DNA of 64,000 bases, taken from assembly GCA_947561395.2 (NCBI GenBank), contig OX387182.1, forward strand, positions 32,295,949 to 32,359,948. Reading direction: 5' to 3'. Positions 1 to 12,400 of this stretch are shown here, piece after piece. Under the pieces are notes generated by a model. The model did no database searches, was not told where the DNA came from, and saw nothing but the letters and a program-made list of their open reading frames with translations. The translations under genes and the position numbers were made by a program. Origin of the DNA: Buxus sempervirens (taxonomy: Eukaryota > Streptophyta > Magnoliopsida > Buxales > Buxaceae). Each line of letters opens with the position of its first letter. Position 1 is the first letter of the stretch.

Positions 1-404
1 TGTCATTGGGTGCTGCTGTTTATCACATCTGGAGAGAGCGTAACCGAAGGATCTTCAAGAGTAGCTACCTTCATCCTCAAGAGATTCTAAGCTTTATCAA
101 GTTTGATTTTCAAACAAGGCTTGCATATGAGAAAATCACGGCTACGGACTCAGATAAAGCAAGGAAAGTTGCTAGGAATTGGGGACTGAATTGTGAATTT
201 AGACATTAATCAAGCTGTGATTGAGTCCTCCAATGTATCTCTTGTAACTAGTGTTACTCATGTAAGGATCCATCCTACTCTATCTAGTTGTACGGATCTG
301 AACTAGCATCCAACTTCCTAGGAAGTTACAGCTTATTCCTTCCCATCGTATATCTTTCTTTATTAATACAAATTTTGGACTCACTTTCCAAAAAAAAAAA
401 AAAA
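1..404 (+). mobile_element. LINE (L1-type) 3' end, truncated by the window edge
   Basis: The first 209 bases encode the end of a LINE ORF2 with the plant zf-RVT signature HIWRERNRRIF, followed by a stop, about 180 bases of 3' UTR and a 15-base A run at 390-404. The orientation is +. Only the last 67 residues of the protein are inside the window. LINE 3' ends with the same W-x-E-R/N-N-R-R/I-F motif recur at 15.1, 22.9 and 27.3 kb, so this family has been active repeatedly here. Confidence 0.85.
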
Positions 405-2025
405 GAACAATGAGCATGTAGAGTAAAAGGCAAATAAGATGACAACGATAAAGTCAAATCTGATTAGGTTATCTACTTACTCGATTTCAGTGGCACTCTC
501 TACTTAATTCCAGTGGGACATGAGTTTGAAGAGGAGTTATCATGTTTACACTTTGACGTTGAATGCCGAATGAGAGCAAGGGGCGGTTAGTGAGAGCAAA
601 TCCAAGCCGTGAATAGGTAAGTTGGAGTGAATGTAGCAAATAGTTGGGTAACCGTGCAACAGTTTCGAAGGAGCGAAACAATTACCAAAGTAGATAGGAG
701 AGAAGAGACAATTATAACCCCATAATAATAATTATATCAGGTATTTCAAGGGCATTTATGGAAAATAAATTATTAGTTTAGGCATGCTTCCCAAGGGGCC
801 ACCTCACTTTATATATAGTAGAGATGTGGTGTTGCACAGTGCTTAATTTGCGTTGCTTCCTGTCATCTTCTTTTTGCAAGGGAGCAAATCCATTACTATT
901 GCTTTATTATAGAATATATAACAAATCTTTAAGTATTCACAGCAGCAAGTTACAGGGTTCAGCAATAGGATTGTGTTCAATGGATTGATTATGTTGAAAT
1001 AAGGATTCGTAATGGTGTTCTTAGCAAGGGGATTGTGTTCAATGGGTTGATTGTGGGGAAGTGCGTGAGATCCATTTGCAACTATCTAAGTCTATATCTC
1101 CTTTGTTGTATGTGGGCATCACTGTTAAACTTCATAAAACTTATCGTATGCTTTCCTCCTTAAAAGATTGGGTAGCAAGGTGAGGGTCCTCTTTATAATT
1201 GCAACAGTTCAAGCTGTGATTCATACCTAATTGAAATTTGAGGTATAGAAATGGATCGTTTGAATCAATATAAATCAAAAGTTAATTGTCAAACTCATTC
1301 ATCTGCCAACCAAGTGATCCAATATCCCCAAGAAAGGATAACAAAACAAAACAAAACAATCAGTAGTGGAGACCATTCTACATAGCCGGAGACATCACCA
1401 AAATCTATACTATTTATAATGGCAATTTCCCCCTTGGAAAGCGTGCCAAAAATGCTTATCTTTTCAAAATAGCCCTCTACATCCATGCAGAGCTTCATTA
1501 ATAAAAAGGTTCAATAAAAGGATACAAACGTCAATATTGCCTCAAAACGCTTTAAACCTAATAATTCGTTTTCCAACTGTTCCCTCCCACGTCGTCTTCC
1601 CCCACCATCTACCTCGCAGTCTAGCCTCCTCGGAGAATACGCACACTACAAAAAAAATCCTCTCCTATGAATTGCCTATCTCACAAAGCATCCCTACTCC
1701 TCAGCATTTGATCCCTACACAAAAGCCTTACATTTGCTTTGATCTCATCCCTTATTGTGGTTATCTTGTCTCATGCAGAATTTGTTGCGGGAGACGACAA
1801 TCCTTAGACAACCACCTTCCAATTCGTTCTCAGGGTTCCAACATATATGCAGTATCTAAACTCATCAGTTTAAATAGCGATTTGGGGTTGATTTCCCCTC
1901 CTCGGTTGATTTCTAATCTCCGTTACAAACTTCCAAATGACCACCACTACCGTAACCGACTGCATATCTAATATATGCAGTATCTACACTCGTCAACGAA
2001 TCGCAGCCACCGCCGATCGATGAGG
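405..2025. other. Intergenic stretch, no gene recognised
   Basis: Short open frames occur (for example 1537-1971 on + and 1295-1498 on -), but none has recognisable motifs or conserved-looking composition. A TATA-like tract lies near 809-823 with no coding sequence that can be tied to it. The stretch ends at the target site of the solo LTR. Confidence 0.5.
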
Positions 2026-2030
2026 AGAAC
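2026..2030. repeat. Target-site duplication AGAAC, left copy
   Basis: Exact match to AGAAC at 4402-4406 on the other side of the solo LTR. Confidence 0.85.
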
Positions 2031-2759
2031 TGTCACGCCCTGAAACCACACATCACGTATAAATATACGCATGTGGGTCTGGACGTAACCCTGCTCGTAA
2101 GTGAATACAACCTATAATTTATTTCATCTCGAAACATGAAATTCTCATTAATAAACTTAATGATCAGAGTTATAGCGGAATTTCATAAATAAAATATCAA
2201 TCCAAACCAAGCTTAAACCACCTAGCTATTACACGAAGCCAAACATCACACCAAAAGTTCAAATCCTAAATAGTACTTGTTCATAAGATTCACTAAACAT
2301 CATAAATTCAATAACTTCTCATTTCTTCTCGTCTCCACGGTTATGATAGTTTCCTGTAAAATAATAAGGGGTGAGTTTACATAAAACTCAGTAAGTGGAG
2401 TTAATGCACTCCATAAGATTACATGCTAAATTTCCACTTTACTTAATATAAATGCAATCAATATTATTTATGTATATATATAATGAACTGTACTCATGCA
2501 TGTGTTTCCTATGTTCATTTATAGTCAATATATATACCGTATACATAAATCTTAAAAACAAAGGATCATGCTCTCTATCAAATCAACTATTAATTTAACA
2601 ATTAACATTAAAAGAATTTAACAGAATATATTAAGAATGAAATTCATCATGAAATTTAACCATTTACCTAATAACCAATAATAACAATAACAACAGACAA
2701 AATAAAGATTTAAATGATTTATTAAACTAAGCCCACAATAAGATCAGAACGCTAGATCT

Positions 2760-3215
2760 CAACTTCCCAAGAGACCATTCGGTCACTGGGTACTCCGACT
2801 AGTTATTTACACTAAGAGTATCACATAGCCACATTTCCCAGTAGACCTGAAGTCACACCGGGTACTCATACTAGCACTATAAGCCAGGAGTACTCATTAA
2901 TATTTATATCCCAGTAGGCGTCCCTCACTGGGTACTCAACTAGGTAACGCACTAGGAGTACATTCCTCCCATCGGTAATCCTTGTGGGTACTTAACTAGT
3001 ATGTGGCAAATACTAGAAGTACATCAATTACCATCCCACAAGTGTTCCCAATTGGGTACTGAACTAGTATCTCAACTAGCAGTACAATCATCATAAATCT
3101 CCCAACGTTTATTCACGGTGGGTACTGTACTAGTATTTTAACTAGCAGTACAAACTCATCCCAACAATACTCTTACTGGGTACTGAACAAGTAGTTTTCC
3201 CTCTAGCAGTACACC
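2760..3215. repeat. Degenerate tandem repeats inside the LTR
   Basis: Roughly eight units of about 50-75 bp repeat the theme GGGTACT-n-ACTAGTA-n-ACTAG-AGTAC followed by TCCCA. Each unit is itself partly palindromic (ACTAGT and GTACT/AGTAC). There is no coding content. Confidence 0.75.
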
Positions 3216-3540
3216 CATCTCAAGAAACAGGTTTCAAAATAAAATATCCCAAAGTTCACAACTGAGTATTTCCATGTCATTCCATAATCTCACGGAAATC
3301 ACAATAACTCATAACACATGGATGAACGTAAGATAATTAAAAATGAGGTTCAACCAAAAAGCTGCCCATGACTGAAAAGTAAATTAAATTAAAAATCAGG
3401 TTCGTCCAAAAGTTACTGACGAATGAAAAGTAAAATAATCAAATTTTAGGTTCAATCAAAAAGTGGAAGTGTAAAGTAATTACAAATAAGGTTTAACTTC
3501 AAAAGAATAACCAGAATAAAGACAATGATTTCAACTCAAA

Positions 3541-3698
3541 AATCGACTGTTCGACTGTTTACCATAAAACTAATTGAAATCTAGTTCAACCCAATCGACT
3601 GTTCGACTGTTCATCATAAAACTAATTGAAATCTAGTTCAACCCAAATCGACTGTTCGACTGTTCATCATAAAACTAATTGAAATCTAGTTCAACCCA
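3541..3698. repeat. Tandem repeat, three 52-53-bp units
   Basis: Units start at 3541, 3593 and 3646 with AATCGACTGTTCGACTGTT and end with AATCTAGTTCAACCC. They are nearly identical, so the duplication is fairly recent compared with the repeats upstream. Confidence 0.85.
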
Positions 3699-4406
3699 AT
3701 GTTAACAGGACGAATTGAATCTACTGCATTCTCTAAACCTGTCGACCCTTTACAACAAAAGTAATTGAAATCTAGTTCTCTCTGAATTATGCCTTCATGT
3801 TCTATCATGTTTCCCAGATTCTTCAATTCCCAAAAACGTGAAATCAACTGTAACATACATTCAACCAATAAATCAAAGAAAACTTCATATTCCTCTTTAT
3901 ACATGATCTCAAATACTACCTTGTTTATAATTCATAAAATATAATGTTATTCTCTTAGATTCATATTAACACATTAAGAGCCTTTCAAAAACCCAGATTC
4001 ATATAAGAACACATCAATGATGATGATAAGAGAGATTAAGCATTATAAGCATAAAAAATGGATTAAAACCACTTACCTTCAATCAAGCTTTGATCAAAAT
4101 CAACAAATCCAAGGTTTTTTTGCACTTTTCTTCTCAAACCCTTCCCCAAAATGGCTGGTTTCTCCCAAAAACGAAAATAGGTTATTGGGACTCTTCCTCT
4201 TCTTAATTCAACCCTAATTCCCTTCATTAAAAGAGAATAGATCTTAGCTGTTGATTTCCTTTCAATCTCAATATGATACGGTGTGTATGCATCTACAAAT
4301 ACAACTATACACAACCAATAGAAATTTGAAATATTGAGGACTCATAGTCTTGGTCAAAGTCTTACTAGTATTAATTTAGTATATTTGACCAGGTCCTTAC
4401 AAGAAC

Positions 4407-5583
4407 ATAGTCCCGAAAGGTGTATGGTACACCGTTGAGATTCTAAAATAAGTTGATATGGCGTCTGACAGCTAGAGGAGAGTTTTCGGTGTCCACTACG
4501 TACAGGCTTTTACTAGGAAATGTGATTGCTCCTGATCAGAAGCTATGGTTGAAGATATGGCATCTTCACTACCCTACAAGAGTTAAACTCTTCCTTTGGA
4601 AAAGCCTACATGGGGCAATTCCTAATGCTGGTCTACTTGATTCAAGGTTGTAGGTTGTACCAAGTGAGTGCTCCTTTTGTGATAACATTGTGGAACATTT
4701 TTGGCTTCATTGCCCTTTTTCAAGGGCAGTCTGGCTACAACTAGTGGGGGGAGCAACTCAATCATTTGGACCGCAAACTTCCTTTTTTCAGTGGTTTGAT
4801 CATTTAGCAAGCCTTAAGGTACCTGATAAATCCATAAGCATCTTTGTTCTCTTATGCGACATTGCCACTTTTGGCTGGGTTTTATGGCTTCATCGTAATA
4901 ATGCCGTATTTGAACAATTAATTCCTAATGTATTCAAGGTGATACAACATGTCAGATGATACAACAGGAGCTTAATTCTTTGAGTACTTTGAACCGCATT
5001 AGTCCTAAAGTGTGTCATGAAATTCCAGTTCAGTGGAGATGTATTGAAGAAAATTTCTACAAAATCAATTTTGATGGAGCTTTCAGATTATCTAATGGGT
5101 CTGCTGGTATAGGTGTGATAGCATGCAAGGGACTCTGAGGGTAATTTCGAAGGAGCAGTGGCGTCTATGTGTTGTTCTTAGATTGCTATTCACGCTGAAG
5201 CATTGGCTGTGCTTGAAGGCTTAAAGCTTGCATATGCACTTGGGATGACTCGGATAATTCTTGAAGGTGACTCTCTACTAATGATCAATTATCTGAACAA
5301 TGTGAATGCAAAGCTACCATGGTGAATTTTTCTATCATTGCTGAAACTGGAATCTTGTGCTCTTTCTTTCATACAGTTAAATTTATGCACACATTTAGGG
5401 AAGGAAAGAGTATTGCAGACACTCTTGCAAATTTGTCTTTAGATAGGTATTCTTGTGTTTGGATCTTAAAACCTCCTCCATTTCTATAGAATATTTTGTT
5501 TAATGAAGCTAGGAGGTTTACATATGTACGCTCTATTATTGCATGATAAAATTACCAAGTCTTTCTTACCAAAAAAAAAAAAA
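4407..5583 (+). mobile_element. LINE 3' fragment with zf-RVT and RNase H domains
   Basis: Frames at 4453-4653, 4690-4959 and 4956-5138 give successive parts of a LINE ORF2 end. They contain the zf-RVT region (GEFSVSTTYRLL, then RVKLFLWKSLHGAIPNAG, then HFWLHCPFSRAVW) and the start of an RNase H domain (INFDGAF). In-frame stops and shifts break the frame, so it is dead. It ends in an A run at 5571-5583. The 5' edge is unclear because the solo LTR TSD abuts it. Confidence 0.85.
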
Positions 5584-5687
5584 TTGATTAAAAAAAAGAA
5601 AATCAAAATAGTCGAATTACTTACCAACATTTAAAAGAAGTAAATAACTGTATGAACAGAAAAAAAGAAAAGTTTATAGACATTTAC

Positions 5688-6071
5688 AGCGAAGGAGATT
5701 GGTGAGAGAATTGGCGACTTCAGGCCGGGACCGCAAGTGGAGATTTTCGAAATGGAAGAATATCTTCGTTCTGGTGCAGGGCTATCAGCATATATTGATT
5801 TGGACGCAACCGTCGGGCACCAATTCCGAACAGGTCGAAACCAAAAACGCAGAACAATAAAGTTCGAACAAATTGAAAGGCTTGTGTGAAATGATCTTCG
5901 TTGAGATCGGAGAAATCCAACTGTGTGGGCTTTTGAAAGGATTCTATTCTCTGTGAAAGGCTTCCCATGACGTTTGAAAGAGAAAAGGGTGTAAACGCAT
6001 GAGTGAGGAAGAAGCGCAGGGGAAGGCAGGGAACCGTCAAAAACTGCTTTGTTTAAAATGTGTTGAAACAT
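5688..6071 (-). CDS. Possible first exon of a divergent gene (unidentified)
   Basis: On the minus strand a frame open from 6071 runs past a good splice donor (TTCGCT|GTAAATG at 5687/5688). It reads through a basic, Ser-rich stretch (RRSFHTSLSICSNF) that could be an organelle presequence. A second overlapping frame (6040-5720, internal Met at MGSLSQRIES) is also open, so the true frame is unsettled. The GC-richer, gene-like composition and head-to-head position 240 bp from the host gene fit a divergent first exon. No downstream exon was found, and no family is recognised. Confidence 0.25.
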
Positions 6072-6176
6072 ATAAGACTTTTGTACCGTTTCATTAACGT
6101 AGTTTAAAAGTGAATCATAAGGGTATTTCGGGGGAAAAAAATAAAATTGTTTGGCACGAATCCCAAGGATAGTATC

Positions 6177-6184
6177 TATATATA
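6177..6184 (+). promoter_or_regulatory. Candidate TATA box of the host gene
   Basis: TATATATA lies 128 bp upstream of the ATG at 6312, a plausible distance for a short 5' UTR. Its symmetric sequence could also serve the divergent minus-strand exon. Confidence 0.45.
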
Positions 6185-6311
6185 CATTTTAGTTTGTTAG
6201 AGCCAAGTCACTGGTACTGAACATATTTTGTTTGACGTCCGTCGTCGCCCTTAAATGAAGGGATAATCTTTTATTTTTTTAAGCCATCTCATCAGAAAGA
6301 GAGAGAAAAAG

Positions 6312-6465
6312 ATGGAATTCCCTCTAAGAATCGGCCTACAGAGCGGCTTTAATTCTTCAGAGCTGACGAACCCCTCTGCACTTGTGAGAATCTCAAAAAT
6401 TCATCATTTCCGTTCCCTTTCAAGGAAAGCCCGGACAGTTTCAGCCTCCAGAAGTCCTCTTCCAG
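6312..6465 (+). CDS. Host gene exon 1 (transit peptide)
   Basis: It encodes residues 1-51 plus one base. The ATG is the first in the transcript-like region after the TATA candidate, preceded by a GA-rich leader. The composition (many Ser, Arg and Lys, almost no acid) fits a plastid transit peptide. The donor is CCAG|GTACC, phase 1, which joins exactly to exon 2. Confidence 0.8.
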
Positions 6466-9400
6466 GTACCATTCTAATCTTTTAATCTTTTGAAGATAAA
6501 TAGGAATTGGGTGTTTTCCTCTCAAAAAAGACAGTCAATGTGTTTTTCTTTCTATGCCAGTCAAGTTCAATGCAATTCAAGTTTAATTACTTCTTTTCAT
6601 CTTCTGTTTTATGTTTTCTATGGATTAGATGATTGTGGCAAAGAAATTAGCCACTTTAGTGTGAATACGTTTTCTTTTGTTTTTTTTTTTGTGTGTGGGT
6701 TATGTCATTTTTTGGTTACCGGACTGACATTATTAATTTTAGAAAAACTATTGAATGATGTCGACAAAAAGTGTATATAATTTTAGAAAAATTAACCATA
6801 AACTTCAGATTGGAGAGTAGGCATTAGTATTTTTTACTAAAAGGAAGGGAGCCTACTAACTAGTTTTTGTTGGTGCTCCAAACAGGAAACCTAACCTTTT
6901 TTGTGGAAGACATGTTGAATCACCTGTAGTAGATGCTGCATTTGCTGATTCTACTCTGATAATGATGTTAGTGAAATTTGAGGTTGAATGTTATTTCGAG
7001 TCTTAGAGCAGCTTTTCGAAGCTTAATGTAGTACATGTTATCTACAGTAATTTTGGTGTGAGGCTAAATGATTTGTGCCCTTTTAGTCTGATGTGAGAAC
7101 CCCAAAATTAGCATCATTTTGGATAGACCCATTGGAGCTTAAAGTTTGAACCTTTTTTTTATCCAGTCTGACCAATGAGCAACACTTCATGGTTTAAGGT
7201 TTTTTAGAATCATTTTCCATTGTCCTCTTAACATGGTTTAAACTATCGTGCCGGTATTCTGTATTGACCAATTTGTAGAAATAGAAGTCATCGAGATACA
7301 TATCGGATATGCGTGGATACAATATAAAATGGTGGATATTCATGAAGAATGGTGGATACGTAAAATAAAATCTATTGGATAGAAATATAAGTTAAAATAT
7401 GATTAATAAACATGTTTCTCATATCATGGTCCAACAAAAAAGTTTATATTGGCATGGAAACAAATCTGCATATGCATAGGAGGGAAAAATTAAAAAAAAA
7501 TTAATTGGAGATTGACAAAAGCTATAATATACTAAATAAACAAATAAATAGAGTAAAGAAATTCATTCTTCCAACTTATTGTATTCTCCCTCTTTTGATT
7601 TTTTGTTGCATATCTACAAAAGGACAAAAAGAAAAACTCCTCAAACTAAGCACTTAAAATGCAAAAATATGTCTGTGGTGAATTAGGAATTTTAAGGTGA
7701 AATATATTAAGAAAATGAACCAAGTTTAAAGAAAAAGTACAAAGAAAATGAACCAAGTTTAAAGGCATTCATTAATCTCACAAAATAAAATAGAAGTGGT
7801 TTACATGAACATTCAAAATTAAAGAAATTGTCAAATTATATAATATATTATAAAAAATTTAAAAATTAATATTAAAGTAATAATAATGTTATATTATTAT
7901 CATCATTGATAAGAATAAGAAATATATTGTTAATAATATGTGTACATAGATATATTTATACATAATAATCATTTTTTATAATTCAATTATATTTTCTTAC
8001 AATTTTACTTGTACATTACATATAATTAGCTAATATATATATATATATCTTAGAGGCTTTAGGTAACATCATAAATCTTTTCCATTTGAACCTAGAATAG
8101 AATTTCAAAAATGGAATGTGTATTTTGCTCATTACCCACCATTCTAATCTAACAAATCGTAATTAAACAAATGTTTAAAAATGTGAACAATGAATATATA
8201 ATTAAAAGCTGAGCCACCTAGGAGATAAGTAATATAAAAAAAAATTTTTTTTTTGCCAAGTTTTAAGCGGAGATCTCGTTAGGCTTGTTGCTTAGATTTG
8301 TTTTACTTGGTTTTGCAGGATAAAGTCCAAGGCTATAAAGAAGATAAACATAATAAATACGAATTCTCGGATTTGGTGTTGGCAGTTTTGATCTTATTGA
8401 GCTCTTGCTTTTTCCCCTATTACCGGGTTATCTTCTGAATTCTTTTAGTTAATAAATTGGAAATTTACTATTAAAGGTTTCTTGTTGGATTTCTTCTTTC
8501 TCCCCACTTTTTGGTTTCCCTATAAGATTCTATAAAAGGATTTGTGGCGACATAGCATGCTCCACTTCTTGGCTTAGACTGGTTTTAATTGGTTTTCCAA
8601 GATAAGTTCAAAGGATATAAAGATTAAAAAAGATATAGATAATATATATGAAATCCTAAAAACTAATCCGAAAGCGGATTCCATTAAGGATCCAAAACCT
8701 AAATATGGAATCTTACTTAAGCAATATACTCCATCTATATATCACAAAAATGACAGAGAAAAAAAAACCCCACAATCATTTATGCCTCTATACCCAACTC
8801 AACCATCGGGAAAGAAAGAAATATTACACTAATAATTTATGATAGATCTATAGTCATCATCATCATTAAAAACATGGAGATGAAATCCAGAGTTATGTTG
8901 AAGAGGATGATAAATGAAACTAACCTAGGTGTTCTTCTTTGCTCTTAATGATTTGAGACACGATATATTCTCTTCGACTAATCTTCAGGACTAATTAGTG
9001 CATGCTGCCGAAATTTCATTGGAAGACCTCCAACGGCATGTTTCACAGCAGAAAAATGGCCGGTTTGAATTTTTAGCCATTTTTAGCGGCCCATGGTGAA
9101 ATGGGGCGAAATGGGGGGAACGCAAATTTTTTTGAAAAATATATTTTTATCCATTTAAATTAGCAAAAGTTGGCCCTAAAATAAATTTTTTTTATTTTCC
9201 TTGCATTTTGGTGGCACGACGTTGAAGTTTCGTTTCATGCCCAAGGCAGCACGCCCAGCGTCATTGAAATGATAAACCTTATGATTAATTCTCTTGTAGA
9301 TTTGAGACATGTACATAACAAATTGCTATTTATTCTACAGTGTATTTATTCAGGACACAACCTTTTATTTGAAACAAAGTAAATATACAAATTGAGTAGG

Positions 9401-12400
9401 ATATTTTGGGCAGATTAAAATGGACAAACAAATAAGGGCCTTTGTGCTTTTTAATTTGTATTTTCTAATGCCTCTTGGAAATCTTGACTGCTTACTACTT
9501 TAAAAAGCTCGATGGCCCTTAATTGTTTTTGCATTTTTATCTTTCCAAAATATCATCCTTTATTTATATATTTCTTTTGGTGCCCTTTTTTAAACAACTG
9601 TCATAACCGTTCCCGTTCAGATGTTATTTCCTTCCAAGTGAAAGGTTGGGTCTTAGGCCTTTTCGTTTTGAGAATATGTGGTTGGAGGAGAAATCGTTTC
9701 GGAAACTAGTAAAGCAATGGCAGGAAGACATGAAAGATAATAATGAAGGTCGGGCGGGGCATAGATTTATGAAAAAACTAAAATGCCATAGAAATAAAAT
9801 AAAGGACTGGAATATAAATGAATTTGGTTTGCTGCAAAGTCGGAAAAGAAGGTTTAAGGAAAAAAATTCTTTGCTTAGATAGAAAGGAGGAACAGAGGGA
9901 TCTGTCCTCAGAAGAAAGATCAGAGCGTAGAAATGCATTAAGTGATCTGGAGTCGGTCTTGAGATTAGAGGAGATAAGATGGAGACAGAAAGCTAGGGTT
10001 AGATGGTTAAAGGAAGGTGATGGGAATACTAAGTTTTTTCACCAAGTGGCAAATGGGAGACGAAAGAATAAGGCAATTCATCATTTGATCATAAATGGAG
10101 AGGAAATTAATGATGAGGAAAAAATTTCACAAGAATTTGTCAATCATTTTTCAAGTCCTTATTCATCGGAGTCTTGGTTCAAGTTTGATTTAAAAAAGTT
10201 AGAGGGTCCTATGTTGAATGAGGGCCAACGACAGAGGATGGAGTGACCCTTTGAGTTGGAAGAAATATACGGAGCAGTAAAGGAATTAGGCAAAGACAAG
10301 GCCCCAGGCCCAGATGGTTTTTCTATGGCGTTTTTTCAAGAATGTTGGGATAATGTCAAAGATGATTTAAGTTAGGTGTTAATGGAGCTTTACAGCTACG
10401 GAGTGATCAATAAGGTTACCAATGCAACTTTCATATGTCTTATTCCCAAGCGATCGGGGGCTGAAGAAGTAAAGGATTTTAGGCCAATTAGTCTAACCAC
10501 TAGTATTTATAAATTAGTGGCAAAAGTGTTGTCCATGAGATTGGAGGAGGTGATGGATGGGATTATTTCCAAAAATCAAAGTGCTTTTGTAGGAAGTAGA
10601 CAGATCCTTGATAGTGTTCTTATTGCAAATGAATGTGTGGAGGCGAAGAAGCGGTCAGGTCTTCCCGAATTAGTATGAAAAATAGACTTGGATAAACCTT
10701 ATGATAAGGTGGAGTGGAGTTTTCTAGATTCGGTGTTGGAATGGAAAGGTTTCGGGAATCGGTGGCGGAGGTGGATGGGAGGGTGTTTGAATAACGTGTC
10801 TTTTTCATTACTTATTAATGGCCAGGTGTTTGGTTTTTTCCCATCAAGTTGTGGTTTAAGGCAAGGAGATCCACTATCACCGTTTTTGTTTACGTTAGTG
10901 AGTGATGTTCTAAGTAGACTACTCTCTTTTGGGGAAAAGAATGATAAAATCAAAGGTTTGACTATTGGTAGGGATAAGGTTTAGGTTTCTCATTTGCAGT
11001 TTGCGGATGATACCCTACTATTATTAGAGGTCGATTCAGTAAATGTTTTTTGGTGTCGATGTATTTTAAAAGTGTTTGAGATCTTGTTAGGATTGAGGGT
11101 GAACATGTCTAAATGTTGTCTAGTAGGGGTCAATGTAAGTGACGAAAGATTGCGGGATTTCATGTTAAGTATTGGATGTAAGATGGATAAATTGCCTATT
11201 AAATACTTAGGGTTGCCATTGGGAGGGCGAGAAAATCTAGTTAGTTTTTGGGATTTGGTATTGGAAAGAGTGTTGAAGAAAGTGGGAAATTGGAAACGGC
11301 AATTTTTGCCCATCGGAGGTCGTCTCACTTTGATTAAATCTTCTTTAGAGAATATGCCGGTATATTACTTTTCTTTGTTCAAGGCTCCATCAAAGGTAAT
11401 AAGCAGAATCGAGGCGATTCACCGTGATTTTTTGTGGGAAGGAAAATGAAAAAGACGGTTTCACCTGGTGAAATGGGGAGTAGTATGTAAACAAAAAAAA
11501 TATGGAGGTTTGGCTCTAGGTAATCTTGGTCTTCGAAATAAGGCATTACTTGGCAAATGGCTGTGGAGTTTTGGGGAGGAGAGGATGTCTCTATGGCATG
11601 AAGTTATAGCAAGCATATATGGGATGCATCAAAATGGAATAGAGGCAAAGACGGATTCTCAAAGTTGAGGGCATAATCCTTGGAAGGCGGTCTTAGGCCT
11701 TGCTGGTATTTTCTTTCCTCTTGTCTAGTATAAAGTGCGTGTAGGTAATCTCTTTAGATTCTAGTTTGAAATTTGGTGGAAGGGCCAGAGATTGTCTAGT
11801 CTATACCTTAGACTTTATAGGGTCTGTGTCTTCCCTGATCCTTTGGTTTGTGACATCCTTTCAGTTTCTTCTCATGGAAAGGATTGGAATCTCGAATTTA
11901 AACGTGATTTTCGTCCTGCAGAACTAGTCGAATTGGGTAGTTTGTTAGATAATCTTAAAGAGGTTTCTTTGTTGCCTTCCTTATCGGATCAGCGTGTTTA
12001 TATTGTCAAGCCTTTTTATGCTCACCTTTCATCACCTTTTGCACCCCTTTTCACTGCTTTCCCTACTTCTTTTCTGTGGAAAGCTCCTATTCCTTCGAAG
12101 GTTAAAGTTTTTGCCTGGATTGTATTTCACTATAAGATTAGCACACTCGATATATTGCAACATCGGCAGCCTTACTTGGTTTTGTTTCCTCAGGTTTGTT
12201 TGATGTGCATGAAGGATGTTGAGTCTGTGGACCACCTACTGCTTAGATGCCCAGTGGCGGATTATGTTTGGAGGCACTTTTTGATATTAGGAAACATCGC
12301 ATGGGTACTGCCATCTACCATTTCTGATTTGGCCTTTCATTGGAGGTTTCGGGGTTTAAGTAGGATAGGGAGGAAGCTATACAAGATATGTTTTTTTGCT

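Larger units (their letters stand above)
2031..4401. repeat. Solo LTR, 2371 bp, with perfect 5-bp TSD
   Basis: It begins TGTCACGCCC and ends GGTCCTTACA, the TG..CA termini of an LTR. The 5 bases before it (2026-2030) and after it (4402-4406) are both AGAAC, an exact target-site duplication. There is no internal gag-pol, so it is a solo LTR left by LTR-LTR recombination. The long LTR and TGTNACNCCC start resemble LTRs of Ty3/Gypsy chromovirus type, but that is an inference from recall. Inside are a palindromic motif (2372-2396), degenerate repeats (2760-3215) and a tandem array (3541-3698). Confidence 0.88.
6466..9635. other. Intron 1, proximal part: AT-rich, decayed repeats
   Basis: No gene is seen. 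It holds a relative of the foldback repeat (7241-7560), an AT dinucleotide run near 8033-8050, a pair of similar segments of about 75 bp (near 8296-8366 and 8570-8650), and a possible MITE relative ending near 9283. Confidence 0.6.

Noticed and set aside
1537..1971. 144-codon open frame on +
   Set aside because: No motif and low-information composition. No splice sites or neighbours support a gene.
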